Below the pieces are notes generated by a model that saw only the letters and a list, made by a program, of their open reading frames with translations, was not told where the DNA came from and did not search any database. A program made the position numbers and the translations under genes. Of a stretch of 64,000 bases of DNA, positions 10,277-18,324 are shown one piece after another. Position 1 is the stretch's first letter. The number at the start of each line of letters is the position of its first letter. The DNA comes from Oceanospirillum sediminis. Lineage in GTDB: Bacteria; Pseudomonadota; Gammaproteobacteria; Pseudomonadales; Halomonadaceae. The DNA lies in assembly GCF_014164585.1 (NCBI RefSeq), contig NZ_JACJFM010000022.1:21144-85143 (forward strand), written 5' to 3'.

Positions 10277-10939
10277 TCAGCAGAACAGGAAGTTAGCGAT
10301 CAACTCCTTTCCACCTTCGGTTGCAAATGATTCCGGATGAAACTGAATGCCATAGATAGGGTGGGTTTTATGCTGTACACCCATCACTTCGAACTGGCCG
10401 CCTTTACGAATACGATCCAGATTATCAAAATCTTTCAGGGTAATATCATCTCCAACCACTGCCGTCAGTTTCAGTTCATCCGGGAAGGTTTCTGCTTCAG
10501 CCATTAAGGAATGGTAACGCATCACTTCCAGTTGATCAGGAATATCCCGGAACATGCCTTCACTATCATGACTGATCGGGCTGATTTTACCGTGCATTGG
10601 TAAATGAGCTTTAACCACCTTGCCACCAAATACATGCACAATACCCTGCATACCCAGGCATACACCTAGCAGAGGGATTCTGGGGCCAAATTCAGTAATC
10701 ACTCTGGCACAGACGCCGAAATAGTTCTCATCGTCAGGAGAGCCGGGTCCTGGCGAGATAATGATGCGATCCGGATTTGCTTCGGCCAGTTCTTCCAGTG
10801 TCACCTCATCATTGCGCTTAACAATAATTTCAAAGCGCTCAATTGTGCCTTTATGCTGCTCAGCAGTCAGAATTTCGCCAATAAACTGGTACAGGTTGTA
10901 AGTAAAGGAGTCGTAGTTATCAATAATAAAGACTTTCAT
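10277..10939 (-). CDS. trpG: Anthranilate synthase component II (glutamine amidotransferase)
   Basis: Supplies ammonia from glutamine to TrpE for anthranilate formation from chorismate. 220 residues with the class I amidotransferase triad: nucleophile Cys94 in LLGVCLGMQGI and the His/Glu pair in GIQFHPESFATEGG. The N-terminus (FIIDNYDSFTYNLYQ) is typical of the TrpG/PabA family. It starts 11 bases behind the trpE stop and is third in a trpR-trpE-trpG operon. PabA is the alternative name for this fold, but the partner subunit and trpR upstream argue for tryptophan synthesis. trpD and trpC are not adjacent. Confidence 0.88.
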   Translation of the reverse strand: MKVFIIDNYDSFTYNLYQFIGEILTAEQHKGTIERFEIIVKRNDEVTLEELAEANPDRIIISPGPGSPDDENYFGVCARVITEFGPRIPLLGVCLGMQGIVHVFGGKVVKAHLPMHGKISPISHDSEGMFRDIPDQLEVMRYHSLMAEAETFPDELKLTAVVGDDITLKDFDNLDRIRKGGQFEVMGVQHKTHPIYGIQFHPESFATEGGKELIANFLFC

Positions 10940-10950
10940 TACTGCATCCC

Positions 10951-12381
10951 TCAGGCGTCAGACGGTTGATCATTAGTGGCATCATCAGTGTCTTCTGCCT
11001 CAGGAGGGGCAAACATATCCAGAACCTTTTTCGTTCCGGCAAACTTCCGACGGATTTCTTCGTATTCATCAGCAGGATTTGAGTCGTATACATTACCCCC
11101 ACAGGTCTGTACATACGCCTCATCACCATTAGCAAACACCGTACGAATAGGAATTGCAAAAGTACAATCACCATTGAATGAAAAGTGTCCAACCGCGCCG
11201 CCATAAGGCCCACGACCATCCGGTTCCATCTCATTAATAATCTTCATGGCTTCAATTTTAGGCGCACCTGTCAATGTGCCTGCCGGGAAGTTGCTGGCCA
11301 GAGCCGAGAACATATCCTGGCCTTCAGCGATAATTCCCACAATCTCACTGGAGATATGCTGAACATGACTGAAACGCTTAATGTCCATCAAGCTACGTAC
11401 TTTAACGGTACCAAATTTGGCTACTCGTCCAATATCATTGCGGTGCAGATCCACAATCATATTGTGCTCTGCAATTTCTTTCGGGTCGTTCAGCAGGTTG
11501 CGGGCCAGTTCTCTGTCTTCCTGTTCAGTCTGTCCACGTTTTGCTGTACCAGCCAGAGGGAAGGTTTCCATCTCACCCTGGCGTAATCTGAACAACAGCT
11601 CAGGGCTTGCCCCAATCAGCTTCTGCTCACCGAATTTAACGTAGTACATCTGAGGGGATGGGTTCACCTCGCGCAGTTTTTCATAAATATTGATGGCATC
11701 ACCATCCAGATGGAAGCGCTTTTTAAACCCTACTTCCGTCTGGAAGATTTTACCGTCGATAATATCCTGCTTAACTTTAAGCACCGCGCTTTCATGTTCT
11801 TCACGGCTCATGGTGTCACCCAGAGTCGTAATTGTCAGATCGCCACTTTTGACCGGAGGCGCATTAATCAGCATGAGCACATCTTCAAGACGACTATCGT
11901 TGTAGTAGAAATAGATCACCTCACCGGTCATCTTGTCCAGAATCAGGCCATCTTTGTATAATCCGAAGCGGAAGGCATCAAACATGTCGCTGGACTGAAT
12001 ATCCAGGCTCGGTTCAAAGTAATTCATGGCGTCATAGCCAAGATACCCGGTTAAGCCGCCAGCATATTTCCGGGAAATAATATTCTGCGGTACAATATCA
12101 CGCAGCAGATAATAGGGGTTATCGCTTGCATAACTTTCTGTAGAGCCATCTCTCTGCTCAATGATCAGCTCTTGACCTCGGGCATAAAACTGTTGCTCTG
12201 GATCAAAGCCAATAATAGAGTGACGGGCAATGTGGCTATCTTCACCTAACGATTCCAGATAGAAGCAATGCTGATAACGCTGCTCAATTTTTTTGAATAA
12301 ACCAAAAAAATCGCAATGCGCTGTAATAGTGACGTAGCGCGGTTTACGCGGCAATTTAATTGGTGCTGGCTTGCGTAACAT
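10951..12381 (-). CDS. trpE: Anthranilate synthase component I
   Basis: Chorismate-binding subunit making anthranilate. 476 residues. The C-terminal two thirds carry the chorismate-binding signatures: FPLAGTAKRGQTEQEDREL, IVDLHRNDIGRVAKFGTV, the PAGTLTGAPK loop and the VQTCGGNVYDSNP end. Near the N-terminus the segment FYLESLGEDSHIARHS resembles the LLES element for tryptophan feedback inhibition, so allosteric control is probably kept. PabB and isochorismate synthases are alternatives. The tight coupling to trpR (8-base gap upstream) and trpG (11-base gap downstream) makes TrpE most likely. Confidence 0.88.
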   Translation of the reverse strand: MLRKPAPIKLPRKPRYVTITAHCDFFGLFKKIEQRYQHCFYLESLGEDSHIARHSIIGFDPEQQFYARGQELIIEQRDGSTESYASDNPYYLLRDIVPQNIISRKYAGGLTGYLGYDAMNYFEPSLDIQSSDMFDAFRFGLYKDGLILDKMTGEVIYFYYNDSRLEDVLMLINAPPVKSGDLTITTLGDTMSREEHESAVLKVKQDIIDGKIFQTEVGFKKRFHLDGDAINIYEKLREVNPSPQMYYVKFGEQKLIGASPELLFRLRQGEMETFPLAGTAKRGQTEQEDRELARNLLNDPKEIAEHNMIVDLHRNDIGRVAKFGTVKVRSLMDIKRFSHVQHISSEIVGIIAEGQDMFSALASNFPAGTLTGAPKIEAMKIINEMEPDGRGPYGGAVGHFSFNGDCTFAIPIRTVFANGDEAYVQTCGGNVYDSNPADEYEEIRRKFAGTKKVLDMFAPPEAEDTDDATNDQPSDA

Positions 12382-12389
12382 AGATAACC

Positions 12390-12644
12390 TTACTTAATCT
12401 CTTTTAAAGCCCGGGAGCCACGGGTCACTGTTGCAATCCCTACCCCAAGCTTTTCTGCAATTTGTCTTTGCGGCATACCTTCACGTAACAACTTAAAGAT
12501 CTGCAATCTTTTACTGATTTCCGACAACTCAGAAGGTGTCAGTAAGCCTCTTAGTGCCTCTTCCATCTGATCCGGCTCTTTCATTGATAGCAGATGCTGG
12601 CTCAATTCATTCAGGTATTGTTGTTCGTTTTTTTTTGTATTCAT
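12390..12644 (-). CDS. trpR: Trp repressor family protein
   Basis: 84-residue TrpR-family regulator, shorter than the 108-residue E. coli protein. The helix-turn-helix is recognisable: GMPQRQIAEKLGVGIATVTR followed by SRALKE, matching the E. coli [20 protein letters not shown] region. The preceding helix (LTPSELSEISKRLQIFKLL) matches the LTPDER segment. It is first in a trpR-trpE-trpG operon. The ATG at 12642-12644 has no Shine-Dalgarno sequence; a TrpR-type palindrome sits directly on and before the start codon, suggesting a very short or leaderless transcript under autorepression. Confidence 0.88.
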   Translation of the reverse strand: MNTKKNEQQYLNELSQHLLSMKEPDQMEEALRGLLTPSELSEISKRLQIFKLLREGMPQRQIAEKLGVGIATVTRGSRALKEIK

Positions 12645-12680
12645 GTACTAGTACACTATCACATTATCAGAAAAGGTCAA
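12644..12680 (-). promoter_or_regulatory. trpR promoter with TrpR-like operator
   Basis: TGTACTAGTACA (12644-12655) is a perfect 12-bp palindrome with the GTACTAG half-site found in E. coli trp operators; its last base overlaps the trpR ATG. On the minus strand TTGACC (12675-12680) can serve as -35, with a 16-bp spacer to TAGTGT (12653-12658) as -10, which the operator covers. GATAAT (12663-12668) is an alternative -10. The layout predicts autorepression of trpR-trpE-trpG by tryptophan-loaded TrpR. Confidence 0.65.
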
Positions 12681-12800
12681 TGCTGATATCAGGTTTATCC
12701 ATCACAAAAAATGCATCGGTTATACAAGCCGTTAGCATTATACCGATACCTTTCCGGCCGATATCGTAAGTCAGAGTATACTCCTTTCAGAGCAAAGCCT

Positions 12801-15368
12801 TTATCGCTCCATGGCCCAATCTGACTCACAATACACCAGATGCGCCATAGGCTCCGGGCCCAGCCGGATCTCGCTGCCTTTCTGAGCTGCCAGATATTGC
12901 CCCAGACGCAAGCTGTCCTCTTTCTGCCATAGATCCGGCAGCTGTTGACGAAAATCCTGTAAAACCCGAACAGACTGTGCCGCTTGTCCTGCTTCAAACC
13001 AGGCCCTGGCCAGATAAACAGCCTGTAGTCGTGTTGTTATAGGCTCGCCTTCCAGCGCAATAACTGCGCTGTAATTTTTTTGTTCCAGATAAATACGCAT
13101 TATTGAGTAACTGGCATAACTGGCAGTGATCGGCATATTAAATGATTGATGAATCTCTCTGGCCTGGTGCAGATAGCTTAAAGCCTGTTCATAATCGCCC
13201 AGATCAGTCCACGCCCAGCCCAGAAAAACCAGTGAACTGGCTTTCAGTAAAGGTGCCGGATCATCGGCAATAAATTCATTCAGTTGCTCTATCGCTGATC
13301 TCAACCGTATAGCATCCCGACCGTGTCCAGCAATCTCCGTCTGATCCAGCCCCTGATCCAGAGTTGCGAATGCCATATAGAAACGGGTAAAACTGAGCAG
13401 ATTGCTGGCACCGATTTGCTTTGCCAGTGCGTGAGCCTGTTCGAACAGCGCATAGGCTTTGTGCCCGTTATGCAATTGCATCTGATAAAAGCCTGCATAA
13501 ATCAGTGCCTGAGCCAGCTCATAGGGCTGTTGCAACTGGCGATACAGATTAATAGACTGTTCCAGTGCATCTTCCCTCTGCGATAAAGGCAAAGAATAGT
13601 TCTGTGCTATAGCCAGCTGAGTTGCAGCAATCATAGGCTGATGCCCCAGTTGTTGATAAAAATTCAGTGCTTTAATCAGATATTTCTGGTTCTGCCTCAG
13701 ATCATTACCGGGGCTTTTTTCCAGCCCCTCGTTGCTGGGATTACCCAGATAAAACAGGTTTTCAGCCTGGGTCTGCAGCTCACTGCTATCCGCCATCAAC
13801 TGACTGGCTTCACGCAACCAGTGCCGATGCTCCGGCCAATCCATATCCCGCCAGGCTTGTCTGGCTTTTAGCCGGTAACTGCGCGCCATCTGATAATGAT
13901 CAGCCGCTCTTTTAGCACTGGTGATAGCTTGCTTTATTCTGATGGTTTCATCATCGGCACCTCGACGTAATGCCAGCTCTGCCAGCCAGTAATCAATAAA
14001 AGCATTAAGACCGGCATCTTCTTCTCTGGCGATATCAGGAATTAATTCCATTTCCTTTTCAGCAAACGTCCATTGCCCGGCTAACAGCTGGATCTGTGCC
14101 ATTCTGGCCCGCGCCCAGTGATTATCCGGCTCAACAATCAGACTGGCCTGAAAATAACGCCGGGCCTGATTTGCCCCCTCTGTCTGCAGATACTGAATGC
14201 CTTCTGCCAGTGCCTGAGCTGCCACCGGATCAGATCCAGCCACCGAATCAGAATGATGCTGTTTACGTTCAGGTTGTAACAGATAGACCAGTTGCTGAGC
14301 GACTGATGCAACCGATGCAGGTAAAGATCCATAGCTGACACTGCCTTGCTGAGCTTTGCCATCAGCATAAATGACCTTAAAGTCGAGCACTTGCTGGCGA
14401 TTATGCAGTCTGACATCGGCAAACAGAGCTGCATCAATTTTCTCCTGCTTTAATAACGTGCGTATCTGCACAGGTAGTGCAGGCCAGTTGATTTCTGATG
14501 ATAGCAAAAGATGATTGCTGACTGCGGGGCTGACGATATTAAGACCATAACTCCGCTGTAGTTCTGTCGCTAACATATCGGACAGACCCAGTTCCAGCCA
14601 TGCCATACTGGTGTCACCGGTTTCATTGATAAAAGGCAGTACCAGTACTGACGGCCCGGCTTGATCTGTATTCAGATTACCCTGAACGTCTAATGTTCTG
14701 GCAGCGATACCCGTATTGATGTGTTGCTCTGTTTTGTTTGTATTCGGACCAGTCAAGGCAAAGGTATGTGAACTTAATCCCGCCAGCAAAGTATCTTTTA
14801 ATAACCAGATACTACTGGTTAGCAGAAAAATCAGAGCAATAATTGTGATAAACAAACCTGACATTGCTCTGTGGAGCGTTTTTGCTGGCTCTGAATTTGT
14901 TCGTTCAGGATTTTCCTGTTCCGGTTTTTCTTGTTCAGGGAGGGCTGATTCCGGGGTTGTCGTTTCTGGGTTTGTTCGTCCCGGAGTGGATAGTTCCGGA
15001 TTTAACAGACCGGTACCCATCTCTCCACAGGCCGGATCGATTACTGGGATTGTCACTTCAGCAATCCATTGATACCCCCGTTGTGGGAAGGTGCGGATAA
15101 ATACGGGTTGCTGAGCTTTATCGCCCAGGGCTTTTCTTAATTCACGGATACTCTGAGTCAGCGCATTTTCACGATAGTCGCCATGATCCCAGAGTTTATC
15201 CAGTAGCTCTTCTTTACTGACAATCCGTTCTCTGTGTTCCAGCAAATAATTCAGCAGATTGGCTACTTTATGTCTGAGAATAATCTCCTGCTCTGTATCT
15301 GATTCAGTAAAAAACAGGCAACCCGCATCCGGATCAAATTGAAAATGAGCAAACTGATACACACGCAT
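12801..15368 (-). CDS. ToxR/CadC-like transmembrane transcription regulator with TPR-like periplasmic region
   Basis: 855 residues. The N-terminal 105 residues are an OmpR-type winged helix (VNYLLEHRERIV-like region: LLEHRERIVSKEELLDKLW, TQSIRELRKALGD, FIRTFPQRGYQWIAEV). A Pro/Glu/Thr-rich linker follows (about 115-165), then one membrane helix (about 170-192, LFITIIALIFLLTSSIWLL), then a long periplasmic part (about 200-855) rich in helical pairs that read as tetratricopeptide-like repeats (for example ALAQALIYAGFYQMQLHNGH-like pairs). It matches the one-component ToxR/CadC family, in which the periplasmic part senses and the cytoplasmic winged helix binds DNA. It is divergent from the thiol-redox operon at 15.7 kb, which it probably controls. 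The ATG at 15366-15368 has no strong ribosome binding site. Confidence 0.85.
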   Translation of the reverse strand: MRVYQFAHFQFDPDAGCLFFTESDTEQEIILRHKVANLLNYLLEHRERIVSKEELLDKLWDHGDYRENALTQSIRELRKALGDKAQQPVFIRTFPQRGYQWIAEVTIPVIDPACGEMGTGLLNPELSTPGRTNPETTTPESALPEQEKPEQENPERTNSEPAKTLHRAMSGLFITIIALIFLLTSSIWLLKDTLLAGLSSHTFALTGPNTNKTEQHINTGIAARTLDVQGNLNTDQAGPSVLVLPFINETGDTSMAWLELGLSDMLATELQRSYGLNIVSPAVSNHLLLSSEINWPALPVQIRTLLKQEKIDAALFADVRLHNRQQVLDFKVIYADGKAQQGSVSYGSLPASVASVAQQLVYLLQPERKQHHSDSVAGSDPVAAQALAEGIQYLQTEGANQARRYFQASLIVEPDNHWARARMAQIQLLAGQWTFAEKEMELIPDIAREEDAGLNAFIDYWLAELALRRGADDETIRIKQAITSAKRAADHYQMARSYRLKARQAWRDMDWPEHRHWLREASQLMADSSELQTQAENLFYLGNPSNEGLEKSPGNDLRQNQKYLIKALNFYQQLGHQPMIAATQLAIAQNYSLPLSQREDALEQSINLYRQLQQPYELAQALIYAGFYQMQLHNGHKAYALFEQAHALAKQIGASNLLSFTRFYMAFATLDQGLDQTEIAGHGRDAIRLRSAIEQLNEFIADDPAPLLKASSLVFLGWAWTDLGDYEQALSYLHQAREIHQSFNMPITASYASYSIMRIYLEQKNYSAVIALEGEPITTRLQAVYLARAWFEAGQAAQSVRVLQDFRQQLPDLWQKEDSLRLGQYLAAQKGSEIRLGPEPMAHLVYCESDWAMER

Positions 15369-15542
15369 AGCAGGTCAGAATTTCCTGAAAAATGTCAATC
15401 ATCATTAAGCCACTCAGAAAATAGCAGCATAAATTATGTTCTTTATTACAGGTAAAATTCTACGTGAAGCAGGTGCAGAATCCTAGTATTCGCAGGATCG
15501 TTTTTATCTTTATAATCTGTTGTTTTAAAAGGATAAATTTGA

Positions 15543-15585
15543 ATTTCATATTGATTTTATTTCGATTTCATCTGTATTTCATATT
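15543..15585. promoter_or_regulatory. Three phased direct repeats, candidate ToxR-like operator
   Basis: ATTTCATATT (15543-15552), ATTTCATCTG (15565-15574) and ATTTCATATT (15576-15585) are direct repeats with start-to-start spacings of 22 and 11 bases, so all face the same side of the helix. They lie in the 353-base AT-rich divergent region 15369-15721 between the ToxR/CadC-like gene and the redox operon. No credible gene lies in that region. OmpR-type winged helices typically bind tandem direct repeats. Confidence 0.5.
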
Positions 15586-15721
15586 TAACATTTTACCGTC
15601 CGATATAACTCAATCCGAATTTAACCACCTGAGCTTATCCCCCCTGAGATGCTAATCCTGAAAGCGTCTGTTCAGGCGGATATATCAGCTCAGAACATTA
15701 TCGGAAATAACTATCGGAGAC

Positions 15722-16411
15722 ATGCCTGATATGGAATCCATGATCCAGTCCGCATTGATTGCCGACCAGCAATCGTTGTTTATTATCGGAATTATTTTTG
15801 TTACGGGATTACTGACCAGTCTGACTCCTTGTGTGTATCCCATGCTGCCTATTACGGTCTCTGTGATTGGTAGTCAGGCCAGCAATAAAAGACAGAGTAT
15901 TCATTTCTCTCTGATTTACGTATTGGGGCTGGCACTGTTTTACAGCTTGCTGGGCATGCTGGCGGCCAGCACCGGGCAGTTATTCGGCACTGTGGCCAGT
16001 CATCCACTGACACTCATAATCGTTGGAACGTTTTGTCTGCTGATGGCAGCCTGGATGCTGGGCTGGATCAACCCGATGAACAATCCGGCTATGCCTCAGC
16101 TGTCGTTCTCCCAACCCTGGCTGAATGTATTTGTTGCAGGGTGTCTGTCCGGACTGGTCATGGCGCCCTGCACCTCTCCTGTACTGGGCATGTTGCTGAT
16201 GTATGTCGCTTCAGAAGGCAATAGATTATGGGCTGCTCTGCTAATGTTCGTTTTTGCGTTTGGCATGAGTGCTCTGCTGATTCTGGCCGGAAGTTTTTCT
16301 GGTTTTATGTCTTCTATTCCCCGGTCGGGTAAATGGCTGAATCTGAGTAAATATCTGATGGCAGCACTGATGGGGTTCACAGCACTTTATCTGTTCTATC
16401 AGGCGATCTGA
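15722..16411 (+). CDS. DsbD/CcdA-type membrane electron carrier, stand-alone transmembrane domain
   Basis: 229 residues, about six hydrophobic helices, and nothing else. Two conserved Cys-Pro motifs mark the DsbD transmembrane/CcdA family: LTSLTPCVYPMLPI early and VMAPCTSPVLGML in the middle, equivalent to the membrane cysteine pair that passes reducing power from cytoplasmic thioredoxin to the periplasm. The periplasmic alpha and gamma domains of full DsbD are absent; the two genes behind it encode periplasmic thioredoxin-like proteins that may serve instead. GGAG precedes the ATG at 15722 by only three bases; the ATG at 15731 is better spaced and may be the true start. It is first in a three-gene operon. 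Confidence 0.85.
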   Translation: MPDMESMIQSALIADQQSLFIIGIIFVTGLLTSLTPCVYPMLPITVSVIGSQASNKRQSIHFSLIYVLGLALFYSLLGMLAASTGQLFGTVASHPLTLIIVGTFCLLMAAWMLGWINPMNNPAMPQLSFSQPWLNVFVAGCLSGLVMAPCTSPVLGMLLMYVASEGNRLWAALLMFVFAFGMSALLILAGSFSGFMSSIPRSGKWLNLSKYLMAALMGFTALYLFYQAI

Positions 16412-16478
16412 CCTGATTTATCTCCCCTTTATTCAAAATATTATTTCAGTAAAAGCATAGTCATAATGGAGTTTAACG

Positions 16479-17090
16479 ATGAAATATCCCATGCTTAAAA
16501 CCCTGCAATACCTTGCCTGTGGAGCCCTGCTTTCAGGCTTCGCGATACAGGCTCAGGCCGGGCAAACCACTCGGGTTGGTGATCCTGCTCCGGTATTCAG
16601 CTCACAAACGATAACAGGTCAGCACTTTAATCTGGCAGATTACACCGGCAAGAAACCGGTTTACCTGAAATTCTGGGCGACCTGGTGCAGTTACTGCAAA
16701 GCGGAAATGCCCCACCTGAACAGTATTAAGCAGCAATACGGTGATGATATTGAAATCGTCACTATTAACGTAGGCATGAATGATTCTGTCGCCAAAATCA
16801 ATCATTTCTTCCAGAATCAGGGTTATAGCTTACCGGTTATCTTTGATCATAAAGGAGAGCTGACGGCCCGCTATCAGGTGATAGGGACGCCTCATCATAT
16901 CCTGATAGACAAGGAGGGACGTATCGCTTATCGGACCTTTCTGGCAACCGATCAGCTGGATCAGATGATTATGCACTGGTCACAGCTAAATAGTTCAGCT
17001 GCATCTGTTCGCATGTCAGACAAGCCAAAGGATATTATGGCATTGCCCCCTGTTTATCCGGTTAAGGCTCTGGCAGGAGATGTACTATGA
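16479..17090 (+). CDS. Periplasmic TlpA/ResA-like thioredoxin-fold protein
   Basis: 203 residues. A Sec signal peptide (about 1-28, ending in QAQAG) is followed by a redoxin/TlpA domain with the active site FWATWCSYCKAEMP (CxxC) and a cis-Pro region GTPHHILIDKEG. It probably acts as a periplasmic thiol-disulfide reductase receiving electrons from the preceding membrane protein. A C-terminal extension of about 40 residues follows the thioredoxin fold. Its stop overlaps the next start in ATGA (17087-17090), indicating translational coupling. The substrate is unknown; cytochrome c, a methionine sulfoxide reductase or the adjacent lipoprotein are possibilities. Confidence 0.88.
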   Translation: MKYPMLKTLQYLACGALLSGFAIQAQAGQTTRVGDPAPVFSSQTITGQHFNLADYTGKKPVYLKFWATWCSYCKAEMPHLNSIKQQYGDDIEIVTINVGMNDSVAKINHFFQNQGYSLPVIFDHKGELTARYQVIGTPHHILIDKEGRIAYRTFLATDQLDQMIMHWSQLNSSAASVRMSDKPKDIMALPPVYPVKALAGDVL

Positions 17091-18118
17091 AGCGATTACC
17101 AATAACCCCAGCGCGCAGAATCAGACTGAAAACAATTGCAGCAGGTCTTACTCTGGCGCTGCTGAGCGGATGCTCTCAATCAGTACAAATTCTGGCAGAA
17201 AACGGACAAGCATCTTCGATATCAAATCAGGAGCAACAAAAAGCCATTCACTACAGCGCACTAAAAACCTTTGATGGCCAGCCTGTTGTTCTTAAAAGCG
17301 AGTCTGTGACCCATCTGGTGTTTATGGATATCTGGGCGACTTACGCTGGTGCAGGTGCAGAAGCCGATATTTCTCAGCTGCCCGCTGATTTTTTAGAGCA
17401 TAGTCAGCAGATCTGGGTTCAGCCTGAAATTAACGTAACACGGGAGCAAATGGCTGAGTTTCAGAGCTATTACCCTGATATTGCACCGCTGGTTCTGGAC
17501 TCAGGTTTTGCTCTGATGCGTGCGGAAAATGTCTGGCAGGCACCCTGGCATGTTCTGATCAGGGATGGAAAAACCCTGTTCTCAGGGAATATTGATGATT
17601 TGAGAAAACATCTTGGTCTTCCGGTCAGGCAGATGGCACAGCAGATTCAGGGAGATCATGATTTCGCAGCAACAGAAGTAATCCGCCATCAGGCCGCGGC
17701 ATCATACCAGAAACTCAGCACAGGTGATCTGGCTCCTGATTTTCAAGGTACCACCCTGGCAGGGACGACCTTGTCTTTATCCTCGAACATTGAACAGAGC
17801 AATCAGGACACCAGTCTGGTTTTTCTGGACTCATTATGTCCGATGCCCCACTTTCCGGGTTGTGAGGATAAGCTGAAACAACTGAGTCAGACCATTGCTG
17901 TAACGCCTGATCGTCAATGGATTGGGGTGATCAGCTCTTTCTATGTTGATAAGTCGATTGCTACTCAGTTTGCCAAGCGCTTTAAACTGAATAGTGTGCC
18001 GCTGATTTTTGATCAGGATAACCAGATTTTTGAACAATACGGCGTCCATGCGACACCTTATCAAATTAACATCGGTGCCAATGGCGTGATTCAATCAAGA
18101 GGAGATCAAATTCATTAA
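17087..18118 (+). CDS. Lipoprotein with two degenerate redoxin-like domains
   Basis: 343 residues. A lipoprotein signal with lipobox LLSGC places Cys at about residue 28. Two thioredoxin-fold-like halves follow. In the first (about 60-185) the active-site position reads DIWATYAGAGAEA, so both cysteines of a CxxC are missing, although the WAT lead-in and a later WQAPWHVLI cis-Pro-like segment are kept. The second (about 205-343) has LAPDFQGTTLAG, then FLDSLCPMPHFPGCEDKL with two cysteines seven residues apart, and a YGVHATPYQINIGANG cis-Pro region. It overlaps the preceding thioredoxin gene by four bases and is surely co-translated with it. The function is probably a membrane-anchored partner or substrate in the redox relay; the chemistry is unknown. 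Confidence 0.8.
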   Translation: MKRLPITPARRIRLKTIAAGLTLALLSGCSQSVQILAENGQASSISNQEQQKAIHYSALKTFDGQPVVLKSESVTHLVFMDIWATYAGAGAEADISQLPADFLEHSQQIWVQPEINVTREQMAEFQSYYPDIAPLVLDSGFALMRAENVWQAPWHVLIRDGKTLFSGNIDDLRKHLGLPVRQMAQQIQGDHDFAATEVIRHQAAASYQKLSTGDLAPDFQGTTLAGTTLSLSSNIEQSNQDTSLVFLDSLCPMPHFPGCEDKLKQLSQTIAVTPDRQWIGVISSFYVDKSIATQFAKRFKLNSVPLIFDQDNQIFEQYGVHATPYQINIGANGVIQSRGDQIH

Positions 18119-18224
18119 ATCAGACGATTAATCTATATCGCAGATCTTTTGAATAACGAAAACCAGAATCGGAACATTGCCGGTTTCTGGCCTCTGCCAA
18201 TGGGCCTGAATGTCCGGATAAGAT

Positions 18225-18257
18225 CAATATTCTCCAGTCAATGACTGGAGAATATTG
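18225..18257. repeat. 33-bp perfect palindrome between convergent genes
   Basis: CAATATTCTCCAGTCA (18225-18240), one central A, then TGACTGGAGAATATTG (18242-18257): sixteen perfectly paired bases per arm. It lies between the redoxin lipoprotein (ends 18118) and hutG (ends 18325), so it could end both transcripts, but there is no T-run on either side. An imperfect repeat built on CCAGAA/TTCTGG lies just before it (about 18162-18191). Confidence 0.6.
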
Positions 18258-18324
18258 CAATGCTCTTGTTTCGGTATGCAGAACAATGTTTTGCTGCCAA
18301 ATACAAAATAGCTGGCAGTACTTC

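Noticed and set aside
15464..15655. 63-codon frame in the divergent region before the DsbD-type gene
   Set aside because: AT-rich, Ile/Phe-heavy translation over the regulatory repeats; treated as non-coding.
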